Shown here piece after piece: positions 43,832 through 55,557 of a stretch of 64,000 nt of DNA. This DNA is from Gautieria morchelliformis (Eukaryota > Basidiomycota > Agaricomycetes > Gomphales > Gomphaceae), in assembly GCA_015179125.1 (NCBI GenBank), contig WHVA01000021.1, positions 420,777 to 484,776 of the forward strand. The letters run 5' to 3'. How positions within the stretch are numbered: position 1 is the first letter of the stretch; each line of letters opens with the position of its first letter. Under the pieces are notes generated by a model. The model had not been told where the DNA came from. It did no database searches and saw only the letters and a program-made list of their open reading frames with translations. The position numbers were made by a program, and so were the translations under genes.

Positions 43832-44986
43832 GCCGATCATCTCACGCATGTGTGCGAGTTGCGGCATGTCTGTTGCATGCACTAGGAGCTCAACGAAGCG
43901 TGGGTTGTTGAGCGGGCAGACGTCGTACCATTGAGTACAATGCTGCTGCACCTTTCCTACTGGTCATGGTAGGAGGCCCGTCTTGGAGGCCGGCAGGTCT
44001 CCAAGTGGTATTATCACTCCCTCCCCCGGGTAGGGAGGGTGAACTGTCCCTGCCAGTGGCGGTAGGTCCACGTGAGGCCTGATGTACTGGGCCTCAACCA
44101 ATGCTACCTGCTGTTGTAGGGCGGGGTCATTGATTGTGTGCGACGGTGATGCCGCCAGGTAGCGCTGATCATGCTTTCCCTCACAATGGCTAGAGCATTG
44201 ATGGTGTTGGGGGTGCCATGCAATTTCTTGCGCTTCTTTTTTGGCTGCTCAGCTATATGCTGAGCTCTGTCCGGGTCGTACGTCTTCCAGACGGAGGAGT
44301 CAGACTCCCATCCCTATGGGACACCATACGCTGTGTCGGATGGCGCGCTCTGCCCCCTGTCATCGTTGGGGTGGGGGCCGATAATCAGGACGCTAGCCCC
44401 GATGATGCAACTGCTGGCAAGGGTGCCGTTGCGCGAGGTGATGAGGGCCCGGCCACCGGGTCTGTGTCCGGGTCATGGTGCGGCCTTTTTGAGGCTGCAT
44501 GGGCGAACTTGAGCTGGAGCTGGAGTGCACTCAGCTGCTCCTTGAGCTCTTTTACTTTGGCACACTCGACTTCGAGCGTGTCGTCGCGGTCTTTGACCGC
44601 ACGTTCCAAGTCCTTGACATCCTGCAGGGGCTCCTCCCGCACGTCACACACAATGCCCCTCGGGAGCCATCCCCAGGCTGCATCGATGGCATCGCCGATG
44701 TCTTCATCCCACAGTTTTACTTTGCGGGTGCCTGTGTGGCCCATAAGTGCGTGGCGTAGTCCACGCAGGTGGCGCAATCGTCCGGGTGGATGATTGCCAA
44801 GGTGTCTTCCCATCCTACAATCATCGAGTTTTCCTGGTCGACTGGGGCTCGTAGGATGTCTGTGGCCCCCTGTCTTGGGGCCGTTGCGCGTCTCGTGGAC
44901 GTTGATGGATCAACATCCATCCCATCTTTGGGGGGCATCATCTTCGTGGGGAGATGATGGTGGTTTGCTTCCAAGAAGCGATGCAC
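43832..44986 (-). pseudogene. Gypsy-1 ORF3, minus-strand copy, 3'-truncated
   Basis: This is the second copy of the ORF described at 3149-5112. It starts MHRFLEANHHHLPTKMMPP at 44986, about 76 nt after the pol stop of its element. It shares the Pro/Asp N-terminus (PPKDGMDVDPST), the Glu/Lys coiled-coil-like part (about 44630-44520) and the Ser/Ala linker, and continues to the start of the globular region, where Gypsy-3 begins at 43831. A frame change lies near 44720 and others below 44385. Two independent copies with this ORF in the same place argue that it belongs to the element. Confidence 0.68.
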
Positions 44987-45062
44987 CCTCGGAAAGATCC
45001 GAGGTGAAGCTTTAACTGCGCCATGGCCAGTGCGTCACATGGTGTGCACGTGACAGATGTGT

Positions 45063-45257
45063 CTAGCGGCATCTGGGGAGGTTGCGTGGCTTGCCCACTC
45101 CCCAGAGCTCTAGATAGCTATCTAGGGCTTCAGGATCCTTGCACGATGACATGGGTTCCCATGTCACGTCGCCAAGGGTCCAGCGGACCTGGAACTCCAG
45201 GTCCGTTGAGTGTATCGATTGATGTGTGATAATCTCATCGACGAGCCACTCCTCGTC

Positions 45258-45258
<1 letters not shown>
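45063..45258 (-). pseudogene. Gypsy-1 chromodomain end, minus-strand copy
   Basis: The minus strand reads EWLVDEIITHQS, LEFQVRWTLGDVTWEPMSS and ALDSYLELWGVGKPRNLPR, then TAG at 45063. It is the chromodomain of the Gypsy-1 copy whose upstream part resumes at 51354 beyond the LINE. Chromodomains direct integration to modified chromatin in this clade. Confidence 0.85.
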
Positions 45259-45288
<30 letters not shown>

Positions 45289-45457
45289 CATCCAATTTTA
45301 CGTCTTTTGGGGCCGCACCCTATGTAAGACGAAGTATACAGATTCCTTCTTGTGACTGTTGCTTCCCACCTTTCGACCTCTTTCCCTGCTTGAACTCATT
45401 GGGCGTAGCCTCGAGTGTGTCCGTGCCTATGTGGGCGGGGTATGTGATTCGCTCCTC

Positions 45458-48400
45458 CTATCCTCTGCGCCTGTCCTCTTTTCTTTTGCCCGCTCCTGCC
45501 TTTCCTTTCGACGTCGTTACATCTCTGTATTGCTCCTCCAATCGCTTGGTGTCGTGTATGTACCTGAACAAATGTTCCATCGCCTTATGCCCCCCCAATA
45601 ACGTCTTGACCGATTTGGCTCCTCTCTTGAGTTTTCTCTCTAGTCTCCCTCTCTGCTCTCTGTATGCTGGGCAGCGGAATAGGAAATGATGTACTGTCTC
45701 TGGAGCCCTCCTGCACGCTGGGCAGAGGGGTGACGCTGTTTTCCCGATTTTGTGTAAGTGTTTGTTCAGCGCGATATGTCCCGTTCTCAGTTGTACCAGC
45801 AGGCTCGCTTGTTTGCGCGGCATATTTCTTGTGATCTTCGAGAATGCTGCTGACGGCATAGTGGGGTCAATCTCATGCGCATGAAGCGCTCTGGGGACTT
45901 AGCAAATTTTTCCTTCGCTTCCCGGTTCAGCTTTGCATTGTGCCTCTGGATCTCTGCCGCTCTGCTCACTGGTAGCTTCCCTCGACACTCGGTCGGTATG
46001 TACCGCACACTGCTATTCCGTCCTTCCGCTGCTCTTTTCGCCTCTTTGTCAGCTCTCTCATTTCCTTCTACCCCTTCGTGCCCTGGCACCCATCTCACAA
46101 TTACTTCGGCTCCTGCTTGTTTCTCCACCACTCCCTGTATCTGCCTGTGTAGAGCATTTACCATGTATTGACCTGGTATGGCTCGTTCTTGTCTAGTAGC
46201 TTGGATGGCGGCCTGGCTGTCCATTGCTATTGTGTAGCTCCCACCCCTCTCGTCGTTCAGCATCCTTGCTCCCATCGCCGCCGCTGCCAGCTCCGCTTCG
46301 ACCACTGTATGCTTGCTTTCTGGGCCCAGGTGTAGCCTCGCCATCTTCTTCTCTCTCCCGTTCCTAAATAGCACCGCCGCTGCCCCCACTCCCCCATTTA
46401 TGCTCGACCCGTCGGTATACACCGTGGTCCCGGCCTCTTGCTCGCTCATCTCACTCTTCGCTTGTTCCTTGTTGAGGGGGATCCTCATGCTGAAGGCTGG
46501 CGTCCACTTTGGACCGAACACCACTGTATGTATTTTCTCCATCGCATCTGGCTGTAGACTGAAGGTGTGCATTATCTCGTGTAGGGGGGATCTGTGCCGC
46601 TTTACGTATCTTTTCGCTGCTTTCCTCACTTTTCCCACGATCGGGTGGCTCTGGGGGAGGCATGCAAGTCGAACTGCCACTCTGTGCACTATTTTGAATA
46701 CCATCAGCGGGAAAGGGAGGAGGTTCGCGTGTGCATCGAGAATGTCGTTGGCCGTTGTCATGAGGGCTCCTGTAATGTCTATCGCCGCCCGCCTCTGAAT
46801 TCTTGCGAGTTTATTAATAAACCCCTTTGTTCCCTTGCTTGTGGCCGTTTCTGGAACTAGGAAGACGTCAGCTGCGTACAACATTCTCGGGACTGCTACC
46901 GTCATGTAGTACGTCCTCATGTACTTAGCTGTTACTCCCTTGGACGGTTTCGCGAGTCTTCTGTACTGGTTTATGTACGCCTCTCCTTTCTTCAGCGCGT
47001 AGTTGACGTGCTCCCGGAATCTCAGTTCTTGGTCCATCATTACCCCCAGGAACTTGTGCGCTGTTGTGGGTTTTATGATGTGCTGCCCTATTCTTATCTC
47101 CGGTCTCGCTACTGGTCTGGTTTTGCCCGGCTTGGCAGGGTCTTTTTCTCTGCGTCTGGTGAGTCCCATCAAACCAAACTTTTCTACCGCGAACTGGCAG
47201 TAGTGTTTTCGGCCCAGTCGTTCACCCCATCTGGTCTAACCATTATATCCAATAGCTTACTGAACGCCTTCTCGAGGTCCGGACCTTCGGCTATTATAGT
47301 GGTGTCGTCCACGAATCCTATGCTCCCTTCTCCGTTGTTGTGCCGCACCACGTCTATCAGGTCACCGTTGTAAAACTGGTAAGCGATTGCCAATAGCGGA
47401 CAACCTTGGTCCATTCCTCGCCCAATGGGTCTGGTCGCGGAAAAGTAATCATCAAAGCTTACCGTGGTAAGCCTGTTTTGGACCTTCCTGCGTATCCAAT
47501 CGGTGTATTCACGTGGTACTCCCCTTCTTCGCATGTTATGAGCCAGCCGGTCTAGCACTATGCTTGGAAACGCTCCCTTGATGTCCAGATATAGCACCCG
47601 AGTACGTTTCCTCTCCTCCACGCGTCCTTCGCCTCTGACACCACGTAGTGTACGGCGTCGGTTGTCATTCTTCTGGGTCTGCATCCAAAGTGGTTGTCGG
47701 GTAACAATTGGTATTTTTCCGTCATCTTTACCAGATCCTCCACCACGCACGCGGACAGCACTTTTCCCATCGTGTCCAGTAGTGCGATCGGCCGGTAGGC
47801 ACCTGGAGCCGTGTAGTCTGCCTTACCTGGCTTACGGAGGACCTTTGTTATTGAATCCCTCCACTCTGCCGGGTATACTTTGAGGTCGAACGTTGCGCGG
47901 AAGAGAGGTCCTATGTACGGTAGAAGGGTGTCAATGCACTGTTTTATGAGTTCATTAGGGATACCATTTTCTCCCGGCGCCTTGAACCGGTTGAGTTTGT
48001 CCACGGCTCTTCTGATCTGCTCGTCTGAGATTGGCTGATACTCGAACTCCGGCGGGGGATACTCGTAGTCCTCCAGTATTTGTTCAACCACTTCTCCTGG
48101 CTCTGGGAAAAAGGTGTCGAAGAGTAGGTCTGACTTTTGTTCGTTTGTCTCTGCTATCTGCTTCGCGCCGTTTGCCTTTTTTGTCACTAGCGTCGGTACC
48201 CGCGTCTGACCCCCGTCTCCCACGTCCGCCGAAGCATATCCGTGGGCTGCCCATATCGTATTTTGGTCTATACCGTCGAGGAAGTCTTTCCAATGCTCTC
48301 TTTTTGACCTCTCTATGTCTTCCGCGTAGCGATTCCGAGAGGCTCTGTATTCTTCGTGTGCTGCGTGTGTCAGGTCGTCTCTTAGCGCATATGCTTTCCT

Positions 48401-49431
48401 TGCGAGCCGCCTGGTCTCTGTTCTGGTGCACGACAGCTGTAAGGACCACCATCGCTTCATGTATACCGACGGCCTGTTTTTGGCACTAGTTCTTCTGTGG
48501 TATCCAAGATGGCCGTTGTCATCTCTCGCAAGTTTTGATGGAACTGTTGAGCAGTGAGTGGTATGGGTTCTTTGCTTCTGTCTTTTAACTCAGCTTCGAG
48601 CATCTTTCTGTATTCCTTCCAGTCCACCTGTCTGTAATTGGGCTTCGGCGGCTGGATGCTTGCCTTGATGGATACGTCGATCATGGTGTCTACGGGCAGG
48701 TGGTCGCTTTTTGGTGGTAGATCTTCTGGCACTGTGCTGCAGCTAATCATGTTTTCAATGACTGAAGGCGATGCAAAGACATTATCTGTTCGCGTGTAAT
48801 TCCCTGTGGCCATCAATCTTAGCGTTGGTACATCCTTAGGTAGCGCCATGTGTAGTCCGTGATCTGCTATTGCGTCCAATAGTATTTGCGCCTCATCTAA
48901 ATTTGCCCTTGTGAACAAGTGTGCGTTGCGCAGCTCGTCCCAGACCGGGTGATGCCTATTGAAATCCCCGAGCCACACCATGCCCTCTATCTCCCTTTCT
49001 TGCATGGTCCCTTCCGCCGCTCTGTGTTGCATATATTTCTGTATGGCTCTTATACTGTTAGAATGGGCGCAGTCCACGTATGAATTAACTATCAGGACGT
49101 CACCCATGTTGGTTTTTATCTTTGCTGCCGTGACATCTGGCGATCCCATATCAATTGCTCCCCACGCGCTCGTCGCCATCTTTTTGTTTATCAGCAGCAT
49201 CGATCTCGTTCGCTTCTCTTTATCGTTGAAGTGTGTTCTGGGGTACACTGAGTACCAGTTTGGTGTTGCTCTGGCGTTGCCTAGGAAGTCAATATATGGC
49301 TCTTGGATTGCGAGGACGTCATATTTTTCGGGTGAGCACTTAGCTAGCATTTCTACCGTTGCCGTTAGCGATTTGTTGACGTTCTGTTGTCTGATTCTCA
49401 ATTTTCGCATTTGTTGGTTTTCTTCGTTCAT
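45458..49431 (-). pseudogene. LINE ORF2: endonuclease, reverse transcriptase, RNase H
   Basis: ORF2 starts at ATG 49431, overlapping the ORF1 stop as ATGA. The APE-type endonuclease (49431-48460) shows AIQEPY, WLGDFNRHHPVWD and SDHLPV. RT (about 48100-47200) shows YRPIALLDTMGKVLS, LYLDIKGAFPS and the catalytic GFVDDTTI. RNase H (about 46430-45990) has YTDGSS, AELAAAAMG, AMDSQAA and GNERADKEA, giving the D-E-D-D set. A C-terminal Cys/His knuckle follows (CPACRRAPETVHHFLFRC, about 45730). Frame changes near 48465, 47600, 47190 and 45860 inactivate it. RNase H plus APE endonuclease and a CCHC ORF1 fit the I/Tad group known in fungi. Confidence 0.93.
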
Positions 49432-51197
49432 CCTTGGCACGTATTGTTATCGCTTCCGTTTTGCTGTACTGTTTGTGTCCTCTCGCGGCTGACCCCTATT
49501 CCGTAGTCGTCCAGTCTGCTCTGTCGCCCTTCGCCCTGTTCTCTGTCTTGCCACCCTTGGTCCATGTGCCCGATTCTTGGATTCGCTCCTCTTCCTCTCC
49601 CTCGCACGTTTCCTCTGCTTTCAATCCTTCCTCTATTCCTTGGGTTATCTGGTTCCACTTGGTGCCTCTCCCTGCTTCTGCTGTCCGCCAGTCTCGCCAT
49701 CCTTCTTTCCATTTCCGCCGTTTTCCATCTTCTGTCCTCCTGTTCCCTGAGTTTCCTTATGAGATCCCCCACGTCGTCTGTTTCCTCCGCCTCTTGGTGC
49801 TGTTCCCATGTCCACGGGTCGTCATTGGGAAAGAATTTGTACGTATGTTCTGGATCGCTCTTTTCTGCCGCTGCGCATTCCGATTTGAATACCGGGCATG
49901 TCCTATCCCATGACGTGTGGCCTTTTGCGTCGCAATTCGTGCATTTGTATTTGCTTGGGTCGTCCTCCTGGCATTCGGCTGTTCTGTGCTCTTCTCCGCA
50001 TGTCCCGCACGTGTCTCTGCCGCTGCACTCTGCTGCCATGTGTCGAGCGTTATAGCGCTGACATTTTAGGCATCTTCGCGGTTCTTTTTTCATTCTCCTG
50101 GCCCAGGTTCGCTTTCCCGCTATTATTATCCCGTCTCTTATGCTTTGATTTGCCGCTTCTGTAGATGTGAACTTGGTGATAATGTGTGCTGATCTCTGTC
50201 CTGCCGTCCTCCTGTGGACCGGCTTTATCCACCGGGTTGAGAGCAGGGATCCGTCGGGGAGTTTAGAGTCCCTCTCGATCTTTCTCATCTCCGCCATGGC
50301 GTCGGGTGAGTGGTTCAGCGGCACGTACTCCACTATCACTGACAGCGTTCTTTCTTTTATCGTGGCCGTCCCGCTGAACTTGCTCAAGAACGTCCTCTTG
50401 TTCGTCTGCACCCATTTTGCCGCCTCCTCTGTTTCCATGTCCAGCACTACTCCTCCATTCGCCAGCTTCTTGGCTCCCACAAAGCTTATGTCTATTCTTT
50501 CTGGGTCCGGCTCGAGGTTACTTATTGCTTCGTTAGCTTTCGCTACCAGCTCCTGCTCCGTTAGCTTGCCTAACTCGTCCTGTTCTCGTGACATGTCTCC
50601 GTCGATCAGTATTTGTCTCGCTTTCATTTTCGCTTTTGCCAGGTTGTTTAGGTGTGACAAGGGGACGTTACCTTTCAATGCGGCCACGTATGTTGCCCCT
50701 CTCGTGTTGTCTTCCCCTTGCCGTTCCCTCTGTCCTCCCATGCTGTTCAAATGTTCTATGACATTTCTGGCTCCTTCTGTTGCTTCTTCTGCCACCTCAG
50801 CCGCCTCTTTGGCCCTGTCAGCTGCTGCTTCCAACTTGGCCAGGGTCGTCTTGATGTGCTTTTTGATGTGTCGCGAGACTGCTGCTCCCGCTGCTCTCGT
50901 GGCATCCTCCATCATTAGAATGGCCACCGCCCGAACTCCTTCCTGTAGTGTTTTGCCGCTAACGTTGTGTGCAAGTGACAATAACACGTAACTTAGCTGT
51001 TCTGTCGACAACGGATCATCCTTCGTGTAATACCCATGTTTGTCTAGGAACTGCCTCGCTTGCTCTCTGGTTCTGACCGACGTGTTTGGCTCCAACAACA
51101 AATCAGATCTAGTTTTGTTGCTGGCTTGTTGTGTGGCGCCTGCCCTTGTGCGAGCTTGTGACGTGGCAGGCGCCTGGGGTTCGACGCTTTGTGGCAT
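49428..51197 (-). CDS. LINE ORF1 (gag-like RNA-binding protein)
   Basis: An intact 589-residue ORF, starting MPQSVEPQAPATSQART. The N-terminal part is Ala/Thr-rich, then an Ala/Glu coiled-coil-like stretch (residues about 120-165) leads into a folded middle region (about 215-350). Three zinc knuckles follow: CLKCQRYNARHMAAEC, CGTCGEEHRTAEC and CTNCDAKGHTSWDRTC. The C-terminus is Arg/Gly/Glu-rich (RGNVRGRGRG). It would package the LINE RNA. The stop TGA overlaps the ORF2 start, suggesting coupled re-initiation. This is the only long retroelement ORF in the window without a visible break. Confidence 0.93.
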   Translation of the reverse strand: MPQSVEPQAPATSQARTRAGATQQASNKTRSDLLLEPNTSVRTREQARQFLDKHGYYTKDDPLSTEQLSYVLLSLAHNVSGKTLQEGVRAVAILMMEDATRAAGAAVSRHIKKHIKTTLAKLEAAADRAKEAAEVAEEATEGARNVIEHLNSMGGQRERQGEDNTRGATYVAALKGNVPLSHLNNLAKAKMKARQILIDGDMSREQDELGKLTEQELVAKANEAISNLEPDPERIDISFVGAKKLANGGVVLDMETEEAAKWVQTNKRTFLSKFSGTATIKERTLSVIVEYVPLNHSPDAMAEMRKIERDSKLPDGSLLSTRWIKPVHRRTAGQRSAHIITKFTSTEAANQSIRDGIIIAGKRTWARRMKKEPRRCLKCQRYNARHMAAECSGRDTCGTCGEEHRTAECQEDDPSKYKCTNCDAKGHTSWDRTCPVFKSECAAAEKSDPEHTYKFFPNDDPWTWEQHQEAEETDDVGDLIRKLREQEDRRWKTAEMERRMARLADSRSRERHQVEPDNPRNRGRIESRGNVRGRGRGANPRIGHMDQGWQDREQGEGRQSRLDDYGIGVSRERTQTVQQNGSDNNTCQG

Positions 51198-51353
51198 CGT
51201 TTTGACAGCTTCTTTTCAGGGAAGCTCGTTTTCGCCGCTAGCTGTATTCAGCGATGCACTGGTGTGCGGTTTAGCAAGCATGTGTGTGTGAAGTGCGATT
51301 TTGGGTATTTTGGTGGTGGTGGTAAGCGTGAGAAAAGTCCTCCCTCCTCGTCG

Positions 51354-51857
51354 TTATTCGCTCCCAAGTCATAAAATGACTTGGCCTCACGACGCAGGAA
51401 CAATTCGTCGCTGTTAGCCTCATATTGTCATACGAGGCTTGAATGAAAGACCGGTGATATGCGACGGCTTTTCAGCTCGTTGGGAAGCTAAAGGGTCACC
51501 GTCGAGGCACATAACGACACCTTGATGATGTGGTATGGTCCGATGTACCGCAGAACAAGTTTTCTGGCTCTTCCTTTCAGGAGAGTTGGGTTTTGGCTCA
51601 AGAGGTAGATGTGGTCCTTGGCCGCATATCTGTCGCTCGCCGTACGTTTCTTGTTTGCATGAAACGTTTGCGTCACTTGATGCTCGATGATTGTATCCTG
51701 TGCCACCATCAGGTTCCATCTGGCCTGATGTGCGAACCGGGCTACCCCCTTAAACAGGGTGTCCGTGGCTATGGGGAGATCTATCCGCGGCATATAGCCG
51801 TGGTTCAGCTCGAAGGGTGCGAACCCTGTGGTTGCACTGACGCTGCTGTTGAGGGCG
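51354..51857 (-). pseudogene. Gypsy-1 integrase C-terminal part
   Basis: The minus strand reads SVSATTGFAPFELNHGYMP, GVARFAHQARWNLMVAQD, HANKKRTASDRYAAKDHIYL and ARKLVLRYIGPYHIIK, then a frame change near 51488 and SPVFHSSLI. It is the integrase tail and linker before the chromodomain. It is cut on the downstream side by the LINE and on the upstream side by F4. Confidence 0.9.
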
Positions 51858-51862
51858 ACCTC

Positions 51863-52923
51863 TGTTATGATAGATGCAATTATTTTATTCCAAGTCATCT
51901 ATGTACAAAGAAGCTAATAAAAGCAAAGAAAGAAAAAACGACTAAAAAGGAATAGGAATGACACTTACGACGGACGTCGACACAGACGACAGATACACAA
52001 CATCACAAATAGCTATCTTATCTATATATTAGATAAGATACAGGAATATGGGTGTCGACAACGTGCGGCTGATCAGAGACAGTGCACCTATCAACTGATG
52101 GCATTGGCCATGACATCGACAGGCGGCAGGCCACAGGCACCGAGGAGGTGCGGGCACCAAACGCCGCAGAGGAATGCAGACTGCGCAGGAGCACCGGACA
52201 TTGTGGAGTGACTTCAGAATGTCATCCATAATACGTGTACTCAATCAGCTGCCCCACAGAAGAGGCACAGAGACAGCAGCCCCATCACCAAGCCTAGCAT
52301 TTATGCTAGGCAGGACAGATTTATTTTCTATTTTCTATTGAACTCCATGACACGACCAGCTGACTACTATCTTGACACCATGTAGACAGGGGCTTTGTAT
52401 AATAGGTACAAGACTCTATTCCAAAGCTTAAAAAACCCTGCTACTATCCCCATCTCTCCCATGACTTTATGACTATAATTAGTCACCCCTCTAGTTACAA
52501 GTAGTTTTTCGACCCATCAACTCACTATCTCGAACACTAATAGTTACCACTAGTATAGTATAAGTAGCTACTACGAATGTATGAATCAATCATCCAGAAT
52601 CCACTGTTTCACCCCTTGAAGTCACTGTAGTCTTGTTTGATAGCTACAGAACTTAGATCTCGATAGTTCACTCCAATTCTTCGTTGAGAGTTCACTATTA
52701 CTGTTTACTCTAGACTACCTCAAAAGCGAAGCCTTTTGACTTAGTTATTTCTTAGATAGACACCATTTTCTGGTCGACATGGTCACATGACTTCCATCCA
52801 TCAGTGCCGGACACGCCTCAAGGGGCTTAGTCAGCACACAGGGGAGGGACGAACATAGCGGTCCCAACTGCTAAGCAATAGTATTCGTTTGCTAAAGGCA
52901 TCACTTAATATTTTTATCTAAAA
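51863..52923 (+). repeat. F element copy 4, TSD ACCTC (GAGGT)
   Basis: A 1,061-bp unit in the opposite orientation to copies 1-3, starting TGTTATGATAG and ending TATCTAAAA. It is flanked by ACCTC at 51858-51862 and 52924-52928. Inserted in Gypsy-1 integrase; the frame MVEV rejoins once it is removed. Confidence 0.92.
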
Positions 52924-52928
52924 ACCTC

Positions 52929-53617
52929 AACCATTGGGCATTTCAACGCCCAATCCTTCTGGTCGTCCCTGACGACCATGCGCAGTATCTGTCCGATCGA
53001 GCGGTTTGTGCACTCAGTCACTCCATCCGTTTGGGGATGGAAGGCAGTCGACATGAGGAGCTTGGTCCCCATGAGTCGCTATAGTTCACACCAGAAGATC
53101 GATGTGAACTTCGAGTCTCTATCCGAGACGATGGAGTCAGGAACTCCATGGAGGTGAATGATTTCTTTCAGAAACAGCCAGGCTACTCCCTTGGCTGACA
53201 CGCTCGTTGTTGTTGGGACGAGGTGGATGTGTGACGTTAGTCGGTCGATGACTACCATCAGGTAGTCACGGTCATTAGATTTGGGCAGGGGCCCCATGAA
53301 GTCGATGCCAATCGACTGCCACGGCCTATCTGGAATGGGTAGGCTGTGTAGTAAGCCTTTGGGCCATTGTGGCCCGGTTTTCGTCATCTGGCACTTCGCG
53401 CACGATGTGCAGAATGACTCGATGTCTGGGCTCATGCCTGGCCAACAGTATGACCTTCGAACATAGTTCCATGTCTTCAGATGGCCGTAGTGACCGACTA
53501 TCTGGTGTGCTCGATCAATGATTATTTCGATCAGCCTCCTTCCTCCCTGAGGAACAGATTGGGGGACGGCGATGACATCTCTTTTGAGCTGATTCTTTGT
53601 CCAGATCAGCCCATTCC
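52929..53617 (-). pseudogene. Gypsy-1 integrase zinc finger and DDE core
   Basis: The minus strand reads GLIWTKNQLKRDVIAVPQ, then the H2C2 finger (H...H...CTSCAKCQ, about 53480-53390), IGIDFMGPLPKS (first D), DSIVSDRDSKFTS (second D) and, after a stop near 53079, STAFHPQTDGVTECTNRS (Glu region), ending WALKCPMVE at the F4 duplication. This supplies the integrase core missing from the plus-strand copy. A stop and a frame change separate the core from its last Glu. Confidence 0.92.
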
Positions 53618-54088
53618 TGTCAGGGGACACCCTGTTTTCCATTTCCAGTTCCGACTCCATTTCCGACTCCGCTTACGGTTCCGATTCCATCTCCGCCTCC
53701 GCTTTCAGAAATGATTCCGCTTCTGGGAGACCTTCCACCAGTTCTGTTTGCTTTGCCAGTTCCACTCCAATTTCCGACTTCCGCTCTCAGAACAGTGTCG
53801 GAAATCAAGCGACTTGTGTAATAGGTGGTATCAAGGGTCGATCAAGGGTCAGGGAGGTCAGGGGGATGCAAGGTTGATGGCGGGTACCAAGTGTTGTCCC
53901 TGGCTGCGCAGCATAGTATAATACAGGCTCGCTGACATTGGGGGTCCTTAGACTTTTCTCTTTGGATTTCCCCTTGTCAGATGAGAATCCCTCTCTTGTA
54001 TACTCTGTTCATTTATACATACTTTGGATTTCCCCTTGTCAGTTGTGTGGTAGTGCGATCTCCACAACCAGCCAGGGTTGCCCTTACA
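53618..54088 (+). repeat. Solo LTR-C (Gypsy-2 LTR), TSD ATTCC
   Basis: A 471-bp LTR from TGTCAGGGGACACCC to TTGCCCTTACA, flanked by ATTCC at 53613-53617 and 54089-54093. It carries the TTCCGAC hexamer array. Removing it rejoins FGIRN-GLIWT in Gypsy-1. Confidence 0.95.
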
Positions 54089-54093
54089 ATTCC

Positions 54094-55557
54094 GGATACC
54101 GAATATCGGGTGCGCGTCCAGGTGCTCCATGATCTTAGCAAACATGGGGTACAGATGGTACACATCTCCTAAGACCTTGGACAGGTCTATGCCTTGTTCG
54201 ACAGTCCAGCACAGAGGTGTGCCGTCACTGCCTGCACCGATGACTCGGATACCATCGTCGTTGTCGTTGGGTGATGCAGTGCCGTTCGTGGGCTTTTGTG
54301 AGCCCTCATTTAATGCGGCAGATTCCAATATTCATGCCTCTGTCTTCTCTGCGAGGAGGTTGCACTGTCTCATTGCCGCTGTCCCCAGCTCGATATACCG
54401 GTCAGTGGGAAGTAGCTCACCTTCCGGGTCTAAACGCGCGTCTGCATTTACGAAGACGTGGTCCGGGTGATTGTCATCACTCGTGTCATTTTCGTAGTAG
54501 TGCGACAAGCAGTCCGCTACCTTGTTCTCTACACCGTCAACATGTAGGGTGTTGAAGTTGAACCGGGATAGAAACTACCACCATCTGACCTGGCGGTCAG
54601 ATAGGCTCTTCTGGGTCTTGAAGTATTTGAGCCCTTTGTGGTCTGTGACAAGGGTGAACCTTCGTCCCAGTAGTTTATCCTCCCATTTCATGAGAGCCTC
54701 GAGCACCACGATTGTCTCGTGCTCGTGGGTCCAGTAGTGTTGCTGAGCAACACTGAACTTCTTTGACAAGAAGCCGGCTGGCCGACAGGTTTTCCAGTTG
54801 GGGCCTTGGCCGTAGACCGCACCGACGCCGGCTTTTGACCCGTCGGTGATCATCCAGATCGGCTCTGGGCACCATGCATGTATTGGACGCAGGATAGGGG
54901 CCTTACAGGCCAATGCCTTAATGCTTTGCCAGCATTTGTCCAGTAGTGGGGTCCATTCGAATGGATGATTGTTACGCGTGCAGTCCGATAGTGGGGTCGT
55001 GTACGCACTAACATCTGGCATGTAATGTGCCAGGTATTGTACTAGCCCAAGGAAACATTGGACGTCGTTGAACGTCCACGGCCTACGCCACTCACGGATG
55101 CATTGCATCTTATCCTCATCAGCATGTACTCCTTGGCCATCGATGATGTGGATGAGGCACTCCATTCCGATGGAATAGAGGTCAACCTTTTTCTTGCTCA
55201 GAAAAAGGTGGTTCTTCCTCAGTCTGTCAAAGACAATATAGAGGTGCTCATCATGCTCTTGTATCAAGAGCGAGAAAATGAAGATGTCGTCCATGTAGAC
55301 ATGGACAAAGCGACCTATGCAGTCGCAGAAAATGGCTGTCATCAGCCATTGGAACGTCGATGGGGCGTTGCAGTCTCCCATCTGTATCACTTGGCTTCTA
55401 AACGTGCCAAGGATCGTGGCAAAGGCAGTCTTTGCTATGTGATCCGGATGAATCCGGATCTGCTCGTATGCTTTGGACATATCGAGTTTTGTGCGATACC
55501 GACAGCGAGCCATGTCGCTGCGGATGATGTCCTGATCCGGGTAGGGCGTAACATCCT
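54094..55557 (-). pseudogene. Gypsy-1 RT, RNase H and connection
   Basis: RT runs from 55557 downward with MARCRYRTKLDMSKAYEQI, GDCNAPSTFQWLMTAIF and the intact catalytic VHVYMDDIFIFS. RNase H follows with ITDGSKAGVGAVYGQG, HYWTHEHETIVVLEALMKW and LVTDHKGLKYFKTQKS. A stop in the WW* context lies near 54575. A connection region (54560-54094) follows, Asp/Glu-rich, with NKVADCLSHYYEND and ESAALNEGSQKP, and one stop near 54330. The RT to RNase H frame is open over 312 codons, the best preserved RT here. The upstream linker is lost at the LTR-B junction (55558). Confidence 0.93.

Larger units (their letters stand above)
45260..51343 (-). mobile_element. Full-length Tad/I-type LINE, TSD CTCCTCGTCG
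   Basis: A non-LTR retrotransposon of about 6.1 kb on the minus strand. The 3' end is an A29 tail (T run at 45260-45288), and the 5' end at 51343 leaves a 146-bp leader before ORF1. A 10-bp duplication CTCCTCGTCG flanks it (45249-45258 and 51344-51353) inside the Gypsy-1 chromodomain. ORF1 is intact and ORF2 carries several frameshifts. Confidence 0.94.

Noticed and set aside
49434-51291. Plus-strand ORFs of up to 274 codons opposite the LINE ORF1
   Set aside because: They are shadows of the intact minus-strand ORF1, whose zinc knuckles and ATGA junction identify the real frame.
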